Assembly: GCF_000146065.2 (NCBI RefSeq) | Contig: NC_020449.1 | Location: 1,116,001 to 1,180,000, forward strand | From: Candidatus Cloacimonas acidaminovorans str. Evry | GTDB taxonomy: Bacteria; Cloacimonadota; Cloacimonadia; Cloacimonadales; Cloacimonadaceae | Direction: 5' to 3' | DNA length: 64,000 bases | Shown here: positions 13,253 through 21,442 of the stretch, one piece after another | Layout: the number at the start of each line of letters is the position of its first letter | Numbering within the stretch: position 1 is the stretch's first letter | Program-made: the position numbers and the translations under genes | Notes under the pieces: generated by a model | What the model was told of the DNA's origin: nothing | Seen by the model: the letters and a program-made list of their open reading frames with translations, nothing else | Databases searched by the model: none

Positions 13253-13396
13253 TAATCAACTATATAACAAGCGATTAAGTATTATGATTCAAAGATGTTT
13301 TATTTTTCAATTTTTTCGTTCTGATGGTTGATGTCCTTGCCAACCCAAAAAGAATTTCCAGTGACCGATGAGGACCTCGTTCTTCCGATTTTCATT

Positions 13397-13426
13397 TGAC
13401 AATTAGTCAGACACAAAAAGATTTGG
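13397..13426 (+). promoter_or_regulatory. Possible uvrA promoter
   Basis: TTTGACA (TTGACA at 13397-13402) is followed by AAGATTTG at 13419-13426. The spacing of TTTG-19 nt-NNNNTTTG resembles the Bacteroidetes-type promoter (TTTG ... TAnnTTTG) more than a classical TTGACA-17-TATAAT. It is only about 20 nt from the TTG start codon, so the leader would be very short. Confidence 0.4.
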
Positions 13427-13444
13427 CTAACGATGAGGTGAAAT

Positions 13445-16372
13445 TTGAAGACAGCTATTATTATAAAAGGTGCGCAGGAACATAATCTGAAAAATATTGA
13501 TTTAACTATTCCGCGTAATAATCTTGTGGTTTTTACCGGTGTATCCGGTTCGGGAAAATCGTCCTTAGCGTTTGATACTCTATATGCTGAAGGCCAAAGA
13601 AGATATGTAGAATCCCTTTCTGCTTATGCCAGACAATTTTTAGGCCAAATGGAAAAACCCAAGGTTGATTATATTGAAGGTCTTTCTCCTGCGATATCTA
13701 TAGAGCAAAAATCAGCCAGTAAAAATCCCCGTTCCACGGTAGGAACTGCTACCGAAATTTACGATTATTTAAGGGTTTTGTATGCCAGAATTGGAAAACA
13801 ATATTGTTACAATTGCGGAAGACCGGTTGGTTCTCAGACAATTGATCAGATGATTTCCCATTTAATGCAAAATAAACCCGGCACCAAACTCCAAATTTTG
13901 GCTCCCATTGTTCAAAACCGTAAAGGCGAACATAAAGATGAACTGGAAATGCTTCGTCAGGAAGGTTTTGTGCGAGTAATGATCAATGGTCAATTAAGAA
14001 ATTTGGAAGAAGAAATTGTATTGGATAAAAAGAGTAAGCATAATATAGATGTAGTGGTTGATAGGATTGTAATCAAGGAAGAAATTGAAAGTCGTCTTTC
14101 CGATTCTTTGGAATTAGCTTTGAAACTTGCAGATGGCATTGTAAAAATTGACTATCCGGAAGAAAAGCAAGAAACAATTCTTTCAGCTCAAAATGCCTGC
14201 CCGCATTGCCATATCGGTTTTGAAGAACTTTCCCCTCAAAGCTTTTCTTTCAACAGCCCTATTGGCGCTTGTCCTCTTTGTGGTGGCTTAGGTTATAAAC
14301 TGGAATTTGATCCGGATAAGGTTATAACAGACCCCGAACTGAGTATTTTGGAAGGAGCGGTTGCCCCCTGGGGTCGTTTGGAAACAAAACAACACAGCTG
14401 GACTTTAAATACAGTCCAAAGTTTAGCCAGGGCTTATGATTTTTCTCTTTCCACTCCTTGGTATAAATTGCCGGAAATAGTGAAACAGCTTATTCTTTAC
14501 GGTTCTAAGGGGAAAAAATTTAAAAATGCTTGGCAAAATGAAAATGGCAGGGGTGAATTTATGATGCGTTTTGAGGGAATTATTCCTCAGCTGGAAAGGA
14601 GAATGCACGAAACAACCTCTGAAGAAATGAGGCGTTATTATCTTCTGTATATTAGTGATAAGCCCTGTCCTGCCTGTAATGGAAGTAAACTGAAACCGGC
14701 ATCGCTGGCTGTTAAAATAGCCGGTAAAAATATCAGCGAAATTACAGCAATGAGCATTCGTGAGGTATATAATTTTTTTGATAAATTGCAGTTGAAAGGA
14801 AATGAAAAGATTATTGCAGAAGAAATTCTGAAAGAAATAAAGAACCGTTTGGGTTTTCTGATGAATGTCGGTTTACATTATTTAACCTTGGATAGAAGGT
14901 CTCCTACTCTTTCGGGAGGTGAAGCGCAACGCATTCGTTTAGCAAGCCAAATTGGCAGTCAATTAGTTGGGGTTATGTATATTTTAGACGAGCCAACTAT
15001 AGGACTTCATCAACGCGATGTTGCCAAACTTGTGGCTATGCTTTTGCAGCTTAGGGATTTAGGTAATACAGTAATCGTTGTAGAACATGATGAATATACC
15101 ATTAGAACTGCCGATCAGATAGTTGATTTTGGACCAAGAGCAGGAATTTATGGCGGAGAAATAGTTGCCACAGGAACTTTAGAAACAATTTTGCAAAACC
15201 CGCAGTCATTAACCGGAGCATATCTTTCCCGACGCTTAAAAATTCCTGTTCCGGAAAAAAGAATTAAACCGGATGGCAGAATGTTGAGCATCATAAATGC
15301 CCGGCATAATAATTTGAAAAATTTGAATGTGGATATTCCTTTGGGACTTTTTGTCTGCGTTACAGGCGTTTCCGGAAGCGGGAAAAGCAGTTTAATCAAT
15401 CAAACCCTTTCTCCTTTTCTGCACAATCATTTTTATCATACTGCCCAGAAGGTTGGTAAAATGGATGAAATTAAGGGAATTGAACACATAGATAAAATTA
15501 TTACTATAGACCAACAACCCATCGGCAGAACTCCGCGTTCCAATCCTTCTACTTATGTTAAATTGTTTGATCCCATTCGTGAACTTTTTGCTCAGTTGCC
15601 TGCTTCCAAAATGCGGGGTTACACTCCCGGCAGATTTTCCTTCAATGTAAAAGGTGGACGCTGTGAAGCATGCGAAGGTGCCGGAGTAAAACAAATAGAA
15701 ATGCACTTTATGGCAGATATTTTTGTAACCTGTGAGGTCTGCAAAGGCAAACGCTACAACCAGGAAACACTTTCTATCCGTTATAAAGGAAAAAACATTG
15801 CTGATGTGCTTAATATGGATGTGCAGGAAGCAATTGAGTTTTTTGATGCCATACCTGCTATTCGTAATAAACTGAAAACCCTGCAGGAAGTAGGATTGGA
15901 TTATTTAAAACTGGGACAGCCCTCCCCCACTCTTTCCGGTGGAGAAGCACAAAGAATAAAACTTTCCCGGGAATTAAGCAAGGTTTCTACAGGCAATACA
16001 CTTTATGTTTTGGATGAACCAACAACCGGACTTCACTTTGATGATATCAACAAACTGCTGAAGGTTCTAAAAAAACTCGTAGCTATGGGAAACACGGTTA
16101 TTGTTATAGAACACAATATGGATGTAATAAAATCCGCGGATTGGATAATTGATTTGGGTCCTGAAGGAGGCGATGAAGGCGGAAAAATAATCTGTTCTGG
16201 CACTCCTGAAGAAGTTATGGCTTGTCCTGAATCGGCAACAGGTCTGCATCTAAAACAGCAATTGGAAAAAGGTAAGGAAGAAACACAAAATCTGCTACTG
16301 GAAATGAACTCGGAAGACAAAGCACGTAAAAATAACCTCAAAAAGAAAACAACCAAAAGACAGGCGCTATGA
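13445..16372 (+). CDS. uvrA: Excinuclease ABC subunit A (UvrA)
   Basis: A 975-aa damage-recognition ATPase of nucleotide excision repair. It has two ABC modules: Walker A GVSGSGKSS near residues 33-41 and again near 640, and LSGGEAQRI signatures in both halves. It has UvrA-type zinc fingers (CPHCHIG...CPLCGG and CEACEGAG...CEVCKGKRYN) and the highly conserved SLSAYARQFLGQMEKP and RSNPSTYV blocks. It starts at TTG 13445 with GAGGTG about 5 nt upstream; no better start lies downstream before the first conserved block. The lysine-rich tail (about 950-975) is variable. Its stop overlaps the GH13 start (ATGA), so the two are translationally coupled. Confidence 0.98.
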   Translation: MKTAIIIKGAQEHNLKNIDLTIPRNNLVVFTGVSGSGKSSLAFDTLYAEGQRRYVESLSAYARQFLGQMEKPKVDYIEGLSPAISIEQKSASKNPRSTVGTATEIYDYLRVLYARIGKQYCYNCGRPVGSQTIDQMISHLMQNKPGTKLQILAPIVQNRKGEHKDELEMLRQEGFVRVMINGQLRNLEEEIVLDKKSKHNIDVVVDRIVIKEEIESRLSDSLELALKLADGIVKIDYPEEKQETILSAQNACPHCHIGFEELSPQSFSFNSPIGACPLCGGLGYKLEFDPDKVITDPELSILEGAVAPWGRLETKQHSWTLNTVQSLARAYDFSLSTPWYKLPEIVKQLILYGSKGKKFKNAWQNENGRGEFMMRFEGIIPQLERRMHETTSEEMRRYYLLYISDKPCPACNGSKLKPASLAVKIAGKNISEITAMSIREVYNFFDKLQLKGNEKIIAEEILKEIKNRLGFLMNVGLHYLTLDRRSPTLSGGEAQRIRLASQIGSQLVGVMYILDEPTIGLHQRDVAKLVAMLLQLRDLGNTVIVVEHDEYTIRTADQIVDFGPRAGIYGGEIVATGTLETILQNPQSLTGAYLSRRLKIPVPEKRIKPDGRMLSIINARHNNLKNLNVDIPLGLFVCVTGVSGSGKSSLINQTLSPFLHNHFYHTAQKVGKMDEIKGIEHIDKIITIDQQPIGRTPRSNPSTYVKLFDPIRELFAQLPASKMRGYTPGRFSFNVKGGRCEACEGAGVKQIEMHFMADIFVTCEVCKGKRYNQETLSIRYKGKNIADVLNMDVQEAIEFFDAIPAIRNKLKTLQEVGLDYLKLGQPSPTLSGGEAQRIKLSRELSKVSTGNTLYVLDEPTTGLHFDDINKLLKVLKKLVAMGNTVIVIEHNMDVIKSADWIIDLGPEGGDEGGKIICSGTPEEVMACPESATGLHLKQQLEKGKEETQNLLLEMNSEDKARKNNLKKKTTKRQAL

Positions 16373-18576
16373 GTTATCAACATTTTAGCTATTCACCCTT
16401 AACTGCTGGAAAACATACAGTCGGTTTAGCAGGTGATTTTACTTCCTGGGAAATTATTCCTCTGGATGAAATTGGCGGAATATACACTCTGTCTATAGAC
16501 CTGCCTCCGGGCGTTTATCAATATAAATTTATAGTGGATGGCAATTGGATTCCCGATGAAAACAACCCTCATCAGGTTTCTGATAATTTTGGGGGTGTAA
16601 ATTCTCTGTTGATTGCGGAAGAAGAAAAAGAAGAAGTAACTTGGGAAGATATTATTGCACAACTGCCAAACAAAGCCCCTGAAAAATTCTATCAGTTCTT
16701 TCGTTCAAGTGTAAATAACTATGAACTGCGTTTTTCCTGGTATCCCAAATTAGCAGAAACGATAAATCTTTTAACCGAATCTTGGAATATAGAATTCAAG
16801 CGTATCGGACAAAATCCGCTTTATGAGGTCTTTTATTGTTTGTTTAAACAAACAGGTATTTTCTCCTTCCGCATAAAAATTCAATATAAAAATAAAGCTC
16901 TATATTTAGGTGCTGAGGGCTTTTCCAAAATGGAAGAAGATATCTCTCCCATAAAAATAAACCTAAAAGATATTCCTCTGTTCGCAATTCCAGATTGGGT
17001 TAGCCGCAGTATTATCTATCAAATTTTTCCCGACCGTTTCTGTAACGGCAATATAGACAACGATCCTGATTTCAATGAATGGTATTATGCCGATTGTAAA
17101 GAACCGCCTCCTGATGGAGAAAACCTTTCTCCGGAAAAAGAATATTATCATTTAGTTAGTGACTGGAACGATATTAGCGGATTAAAACAAAGTCCCTGGC
17201 AAAAAAAAGGGATACCGGATTTTTTTTCTTTTTACGGAGGTGATATTGCAGGAGTGCGACAAAAACTTGATTATCTACTTGATTTGGGCATTAATGTTAT
17301 TTATTTCAATCCTTTGTGGCAAGCAAAATCCAATCATAAATATGACAGCGCTGATTACCATAGTATAGATCCTCATTTTGCTACTACGGAAGAAATGATG
17401 GATTTTGTAAAAATAGCTCACCAAAAGGGAATAAGAATAATTCTGGATGTGGCTTTCAATCATACCGGAGAGACCTTTTGGGCTTTTCGGGACTGTGTGG
17501 AAAAAGGACCTCAATCACCCTACTGGAATTGGTATGACTGGAAAAAATGGCCGCTGCCAAAACCCCTTCCTCCAGATTTTAATCCGAAAGAGTATTATCA
17601 ATGTTGGTGGGGAATAAAAGATATGCCCGATTTGAATTATGACCTTGCTCTTCCCCATCCCGACGAAAATGCTGTGCGTGATATAAGAAAAGCTCGTCCT
17701 AATGCGCCTTTGGTTGATTATTTAATTTCTACCGTTCGCTGGTGGCTAATTGATATTGGAATTGATGGTTTCCGACTGGATGTGCCGGATGAAGTTCCCT
17801 TTTGGTTTTGGGAACTTTTCCGGAAAGAAGTAAAAAAGGTAAAACCGGATGCCTGGATTGTTGGAGAAATATGGCATGAAGCAAGACAATGGGTTTCTCC
17901 TTTATATTTTGATTCCGTAATGAACTATGCCTTTTTTAAAACTCCCGTAATTGAATTCTTCGTGTTAAATATCATCAGCAAAGAGGAGTTTTGCCAAAAA
18001 ATAGAAACCGGACTTGGTCTTTATCCTTTTCATTCACTGAAAGCAATGATGAATTTGCTTGGCAGTCATGATACACCTCGTATTTTTGAAATTTGCCGGG
18101 GAAATGTGCAACGCCTTAAATTGGCTGTTATCTTTCAAATGTGTTTTATCGGAGCTCCCCATATTTATTACGGAGATGAAATTGCTATGGAAGGTGGAAA
18201 AGATCCTGATAACAGAAGACCTTTTAACTGGAATTGGGAAAATAATCCTGTTGCCTGCGAAGTAAGGGCTTTTTATAAACAGATAATTTCTTTAAGGAAA
18301 GCTCATCCTGCTTTTTGGGATGGTCATTTTGCTTTCTTGCCTGCTCCTGAAAATGCTATTGCTTTTCTACGCGAGGGAGATAGTGAAAAAATATTGGTAT
18401 TCTTGAATTTGGGTCTTGATACTGTTACTATAAGTATTCCTGACGAGGGTGAAATTCTCTTCGGAAATATAGATACTAAAAAACAGTTGCAACCTCTTTC
18501 CGCTGTAATTCTTTCTTTACTGGTGCAGCCGGAGAACGCTGTTCCTCTGCAAAAAAGTGAAAAGGTGAAAAAGTGA
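16369..18576 (+). CDS. Glycoside hydrolase family 13 alpha-amylase / neopullulanase-type enzyme with N-terminal starch/glycogen-binding domain
   Basis: A 735-aa alpha-glucan hydrolase. Residues 1-85 form an AMPK/CBM48-like domain (GLAGDFTSWEI, GVYQYKFIVDGNWIPDENN). Residues ~90-200 are a second beta-rich linker domain, and the (beta/alpha)8 barrel follows from about 205. Catalytic signatures are complete: DVAFNHTGE (region I), GFRLDVPDE with nucleophile Asp471, VGEIWHE with acid/base Glu500, and GSHDT with Asp568. There is no signal peptide, so it is probably cytoplasmic and acts on glycogen or maltodextrins. It is coupled to uvrA by a 4-bp overlap. The last ~17 codons (VQPENAVPLQKSEKVKK) are encoded by the first copy of a 112-bp intergenic repeat, so the native C-terminus probably ended near ILSLL. 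Confidence 0.9.
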   Translation: MSYQHFSYSPLTAGKHTVGLAGDFTSWEIIPLDEIGGIYTLSIDLPPGVYQYKFIVDGNWIPDENNPHQVSDNFGGVNSLLIAEEEKEEVTWEDIIAQLPNKAPEKFYQFFRSSVNNYELRFSWYPKLAETINLLTESWNIEFKRIGQNPLYEVFYCLFKQTGIFSFRIKIQYKNKALYLGAEGFSKMEEDISPIKINLKDIPLFAIPDWVSRSIIYQIFPDRFCNGNIDNDPDFNEWYYADCKEPPPDGENLSPEKEYYHLVSDWNDISGLKQSPWQKKGIPDFFSFYGGDIAGVRQKLDYLLDLGINVIYFNPLWQAKSNHKYDSADYHSIDPHFATTEEMMDFVKIAHQKGIRIILDVAFNHTGETFWAFRDCVEKGPQSPYWNWYDWKKWPLPKPLPPDFNPKEYYQCWWGIKDMPDLNYDLALPHPDENAVRDIRKARPNAPLVDYLISTVRWWLIDIGIDGFRLDVPDEVPFWFWELFRKEVKKVKPDAWIVGEIWHEARQWVSPLYFDSVMNYAFFKTPVIEFFVLNIISKEEFCQKIETGLGLYPFHSLKAMMNLLGSHDTPRIFEICRGNVQRLKLAVIFQMCFIGAPHIYYGDEIAMEGGKDPDNRRPFNWNWENNPVACEVRAFYKQIISLRKAHPAFWDGHFAFLPAPENAIAFLREGDSEKILVFLNLGLDTVTISIPDEGEILFGNIDTKKQLQPLSAVILSLLVQPENAVPLQKSEKVKK

Positions 18577-18872
18577 AATGGTGAAACAGGGAATAGACAT
18601 CGCAAAAAAAAGGATGCTGGGCTCCGACTACACAATGTAGCCGGAGGACGCTGTTCCTCTGCAAAAAAGTGAAAAGGTGAAAAAGTGAAATGGTGAAACA
18701 GGGAATAGACATCGCAAAAAAAAGGATGCTGGGCTCCGACTACACAATGTAGCCGGAGGACGCTGTTCCTCTGCAAAAAAGTGAAAAGGTGAAAAAGTGA
18801 AATGGTGAAACAGGGAATAGACATCGCAAAAAAAAGGATGCTGGGCTCCGACTACACAATGTAGCCGGAGGA
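18527..18872. repeat. 112-bp tandem repeat, three near-identical copies plus a partial fourth
   Basis: Copies begin at 18527, 18639 and 18751, with a short fourth start at 18863. Landmarks (AGCCGGAG, CTGTTCCTCTGC) recur exactly every 112 bp, and I saw one substitution between copies 1 and 2. Each unit contains the GGAGGACGCTGTTCCTC palindrome, a GTGAAA-rich tract, a run of eight A, and CTACACAATGTAG. The first copy begins inside the GH13 coding region and supplies its stop codon. Near identity suggests recent amplification or slippage. Confidence 0.93.
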
Positions 18873-19020
18873 CTCGTGACAACTTAGCAACCCGGATTTT
18901 AAACAGATAAAACAGATTAATATGAATTTATATTTTATAATTCTTCATTTTTTTCGGTGTTCTCAGCGTTCTCGGTGCATAATAAAATCCGCGTAATCTG
19001 CGTATGAAAATTTTTTGCCC

Positions 19021-19090
19021 TCACGGGTCATAATCGCCAATAAAAATATTTCCCAGCTAAAAGTTATAAAAACGCTTAATGACTCCTAAC
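19021..19090. repeat. 70-bp GAGTC terminal-inverted-repeat element, copy 1
   Basis: The left end TCACGGGTCATAATCGCC and the right end CGCTTAATGACTCCTAAC are imperfect inverted complements, about 18 bp, around an AT-rich centre. A second right end (GCGCTAATAACTCCTGAC) follows at 19097-19114, as if another copy were inserted beside it or lost. The element is preceded by the ATCTGCGT tract, as copy 3 is. Confidence 0.75.
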
Positions 19091-19115
19091 TTAAAAGCGC
19101 TAATAACTCCTGACT

Positions 19116-19151
19116 AAAAAAAGGGCAGAAAACAAGAAATGTCTTCTGCCC
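19116..19151 (-). terminator. Terminator of the HU gene
   Basis: On the minus strand GGGCAGAA pairs with TTCTGCCC (8 bp) around a 13-nt loop and is followed by a seven-T run. It lies 20 bp after the HU stop codon. Confidence 0.85.
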
Positions 19152-19170
19152 CGTTTGTAAAGGAATTGAA

Positions 19171-19452
19171 CTATTTGGCTTTTTTAACGGCCTCTTTAAG
19201 GTTTTTACCAGCTTTGAAAACCGGAACATTGCGTGCCGGAATCTTCAAAGGTTTTTTGGTTTTGGGATTGATACCATTGCGTGCTTTACGATGTGCAACG
19301 CTAAAAGAACCAAAACCGACTAAAGAAACTTTTTCACCCTTTTTCAAGGATTCCGTTATGCCCTCAAGAACAGCTGTGAGGGCTGCACTGGCTACTTTTT
19401 GAGAAGTACCAGCATTAGCTGCGATCTTTTTTACCAATTCGTCTCTGCTCAT
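19171..19452 (-). CDS. hup: HU-family nucleoid DNA-binding protein
   Basis: A 93-aa histone-like protein. The N-terminal helices (MSRDELVKKIAANAGTSQK) and beta arms carry the family signature GFGSFSVAHRKARNG and INPKTKKPLKIPARNVPVFK, with the DNA-intercalating proline region intact. Length is standard for HU/IHF. AGGAGG lies 5-6 nt before ATG, the strongest ribosome-binding site in the window, which fits high expression. It is monocistronic, with its own terminator and a TTGACA about 75 nt upstream. Sequence alone does not separate HU from IHF, but the single generic form favours HU. Confidence 0.96.
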   Translation of the reverse strand: MSRDELVKKIAANAGTSQKVASAALTAVLEGITESLKKGEKVSLVGFGSFSVAHRKARNGINPKTKKPLKIPARNVPVFKAGKNLKEAVKKAK

Positions 19453-19502
19453 TTTACCTCCTTATTTGGTTTAGTGTAAAGAGTAGGACATCTTTCAATT
19501 TT

Positions 19503-19532
19503 TAACAAAGTGCATTCCGAAAATTCTGTCAA
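19503..19532 (-). promoter_or_regulatory. Possible HU promoter
   Basis: On the minus strand TTGACA (complement of 19527-19532) is followed 17 nt later by TTTGTTA. The position, about 55-75 nt before the start, is plausible. No TATAAT is seen. Confidence 0.4.
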
Positions 19533-19692
19533 TAAAAAAATGCTTATTTTTCGTTTTTTTTACGAATTTAGAGGTTTCAGCAGAGTTCCTAATATGCGTA
19601 ACACTTTTTGACATAGTAAGTTAGCGCATTATTGCAAGGGCAAAAAATTATTTGTAATTTTCCTTTTATTTTGGGCTTTATACTTTTTTAAG

Positions 19693-19728
19693 TTGACAAA
19701 AATCAGACCAATGAGGGCATAGTTAATA
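19693..19728 (+). promoter_or_regulatory. Possible promoter of the TPR lipoprotein gene
   Basis: TTGACA at 19693-19698, then CATAGTTAAT about 20 nt downstream, 25-50 nt before the start codon. The -10 match is weak. Confidence 0.33.
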
Positions 19729-19750
19729 AAAAAATCTGGAGGTTTTACCA

Positions 19751-20932
19751 ATGAAACAGAAAATAATGACCTTCGTAGTCCTTGTTCTTTTGGTGTTGCT
19801 TAGTGCCTGTGGCAGCAACAAAAAAGTTCAAGCACCCGTTGAGCCGGTCCGTAATCCCTTAATTTTAGCCCATTCAGCAGCTGCAAGAGGAACTGAGGCA
19901 TTCAACGATGAAATTTATAATGATGCTATTTCTGCTTTTACAGAAGCAATTTCCTTGTTTAATGAAGCTGCGCTAACTGCTACTCCTGCCGATTCAGTTG
20001 CCGAGAACATTGAAAAGATGAATTTGAACATTGCCAAGTCCTATATAGAACTTGCCAATGAAAGTATGGAATTAAGCAGTTTTGATGAAGCATTGGATTA
20101 CTATAGCAAAGCCCTGAATGTTTATAAGTCAATCACTCCCAAACTGATAACCCAGGAAGAACTACAACAGAACATAATTGGTATCTATAACAATATGGCT
20201 ATTACAGCTAAACAAGCAGGTAAATATGAACAAGCGCTAACTTATTACGATCAGATATTGAAACTCACTCCCAACGATGCTGATGTTCTTTATGCCAAGT
20301 TTTATGTTTTACGGGATAATATTAAGGATGAAAATCGTGCCTATGCAGTTTTAATTGACTATGCAGAGCTCACTCAGGATGCCAAGGCATTTATCAATGT
20401 AGCAGATAGCTATGCGGAAAAAGGCAATATGATTGAAGCCGGAAAATATTATCAGAAAGCATTAGCTATTGAACCCAGCGTTGATCTTTATCGTCGTTTG
20501 GCAAATTACTATAGCGGTTTGAAGGACTATAATAATGCGAACCTTTATTTGCAAAAGGTAGCGGACTCCAATCCCGAACCCTCTGAACTGGCACAAATAT
20601 ACGCTCTGATGGCTAAAAATTATGAGGGAATGAATGATAAGAAAAAGATGGTGGAATATTACGAAAAGTCCTTAAGTATAGAACGCAATCCTCAACTGGC
20701 ATTGCTTTTAGCAAGTTATTACAATTCTCAAAAGAATTATGCCAAAGTAATCAGCAACGCCAATATCACACTTAGCATAGACCCCAAAAATGCTGATGCT
20801 TTAATGTTGCGTGGTGTTGCCTATTATCAGATGAAGAATTATTCTGCTGCTAAAGCTGATTTAGAACGGTTGCAAAACGATCCTAAATATGGAACTCAAG
20901 CCAAGAATTTGCTGAAGAATATACCTAAATAA
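19751..20932 (+). CDS. TPR-repeat lipoprotein
   Basis: A 393-aa predicted lipoprotein. The N-terminal signal (MKQKIMTFVVLVLLVLLSAC) ends in an LSAC lipobox, with Cys20 as the lipidation site. The rest is a chain of tetratricopeptide repeats, visible as A-x-x-x-Y...A-L-x-Y-Y-x-x-A-L phrases (e.g. FDEALDYYSKALNVY, YEQALTYYDQILKLTPNDAD, GNMIEAGKYYQKALAIEPS, KNYSAAKADLERL). It is probably a periplasm- or outer-membrane-facing scaffold; the partner is unknown. GGAGG lies upstream with 8-nt spacing. A second, related TPR lipoprotein is encoded at 25680, on the other side of the umuD/envelope protein/permease block. Confidence 0.85.
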   Translation: MKQKIMTFVVLVLLVLLSACGSNKKVQAPVEPVRNPLILAHSAAARGTEAFNDEIYNDAISAFTEAISLFNEAALTATPADSVAENIEKMNLNIAKSYIELANESMELSSFDEALDYYSKALNVYKSITPKLITQEELQQNIIGIYNNMAITAKQAGKYEQALTYYDQILKLTPNDADVLYAKFYVLRDNIKDENRAYAVLIDYAELTQDAKAFINVADSYAEKGNMIEAGKYYQKALAIEPSVDLYRRLANYYSGLKDYNNANLYLQKVADSNPEPSELAQIYALMAKNYEGMNDKKKMVEYYEKSLSIERNPQLALLLASYYNSQKNYAKVISNANITLSIDPKNADALMLRGVAYYQMKNYSAAKADLERLQNDPKYGTQAKNLLKNIPK

Positions 20933-20942
20933 CTAAATCTTA

Positions 20943-20982
20943 AATGCAGGACGGGATTTGAATTGGCAACTCGTCCTGCATT
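20943..20982. terminator. Strong hairpin between the TPR lipoprotein gene and umuD
   Basis: An 11-bp perfect stem (AATGCAGGACG / CGTCCTGCATT, 20943-20953 with 20972-20982) with an 18-nt loop. No T-run follows; on the plus strand it is followed by CTTAAAAAAAC and then the umuD ATG. It may be a rho-independent-like terminator without a U tract, or an RNA-stability or attenuation stem in front of umuD. Confidence 0.55.
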
Positions 20983-20994
20983 CTTAAAAAAACA

Positions 20995-21438
20995 ATGAAA
21001 TTACATAGTGACGGCTCAATAAAAGCTATTTATTCTGCTACTCAAGGGAAAAAACAATATCGTCCCTTGATGAGTTCCAAAATTCCTGCCGGTTTTCCTT
21101 CTCCGGCACAGGATTATATTGAAGGCAAGCTTGATTTGAATGAATATTTGATAGTTCATCCTGCCTCAACTTTCTTTGTAAGAGTTGATGGCTATTCAAT
21201 GCAGGGTGCAGGAATTATGCCCGATGATATTCTGATTGTAGATAGAGCATTGGAGGCAACTAATAACCGCATAGTAATTGCTATTGTGGATGGTGAATTA
21301 ACAGTAAAACGACTGAAAATTAAAGGGAAAAAATATTATTTAGTGCCGGAGAATGATGAATTTGAACCAATTCTCATTCAGGAAGGAATGGACTTCATTA
21401 TTTGGGGTGTTGTAACCTACGTTATCCATAAAGTTTAA
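20995..21438 (+). CDS. umuD: UmuD-like S24 peptidase (SOS translesion accessory protein)
   Basis: A 147-aa LexA-superfamily self-cleaving serine protease. It aligns well with E. coli UmuD. The Ala32-Gly33 cleavage site in KIPAGFPSP is followed by DYIEGKLDLNEYLIVHPAST. Catalytic Ser68 lies in GYSMQGAGI, and Lys105 in ELTVKRLK; the Ser-Lys spacing (37) and cleavage-to-Ser spacing equal those of UmuD (24/25, 60, 97). It lacks the LexA DNA-binding domain. In UmuD biology, RecA-stimulated cleavage activates the protein for polymerase V. No umuC lies beside it; the only Y-family polymerase in view is dinB at 27905. The ATG has no clear Shine-Dalgarno, only an A-run. Confidence 0.87.
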   Translation: MKLHSDGSIKAIYSATQGKKQYRPLMSSKIPAGFPSPAQDYIEGKLDLNEYLIVHPASTFFVRVDGYSMQGAGIMPDDILIVDRALEATNNRIVIAIVDGELTVKRLKIKGKKYYLVPENDEFEPILIQEGMDFIIWGVVTYVIHKV

Positions 21439-21442
21439 TCAG

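Larger units (their letters stand above)
13010..13444. other. 435-bp divergent intergenic region between hydF and uvrA
   Basis: This region holds the putative hydF promoter (minus strand), a short GTGAAA-type low-complexity tract near 13098-13130, the GTAAC hairpin element at 13182-13252, and the putative uvrA promoter at 13397-13426. No open frame of interest and no RNA-gene signature were seen in the rest. Confidence 0.7.
18577..19170. other. 594-bp intergenic repeat mosaic between GH13 and HU genes
   Basis: After the 112-bp tandem array come, in order: an isolated GACTCGTGAC end of the 70-bp element (18871-18880), an AAACAGATAAAACAGATTAA tract, the TCGGTGTTCTCAGCG tract (about 18953-18978), an ATCCGCGTAATCTGCGT tract, a complete 70-bp GAGTC element (19021-19090) with an extra half-end, then the HU terminator. 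Open frames across it on the minus strand are repeat-derived and not genes. Confidence 0.8.

Noticed and set aside
18527-18872. Possible CRISPR-like array
   Set aside because: Units are 112 bp with no spacers between them and the unit itself is repeated whole, so it is a plain tandem repeat.
18324-18882. Several minus-strand open frames of 78-166 codons
   Set aside because: They are translations of the 112-bp repeat and the GH13 antisense strand, with no ribosome-binding site and repeated identical peptides.
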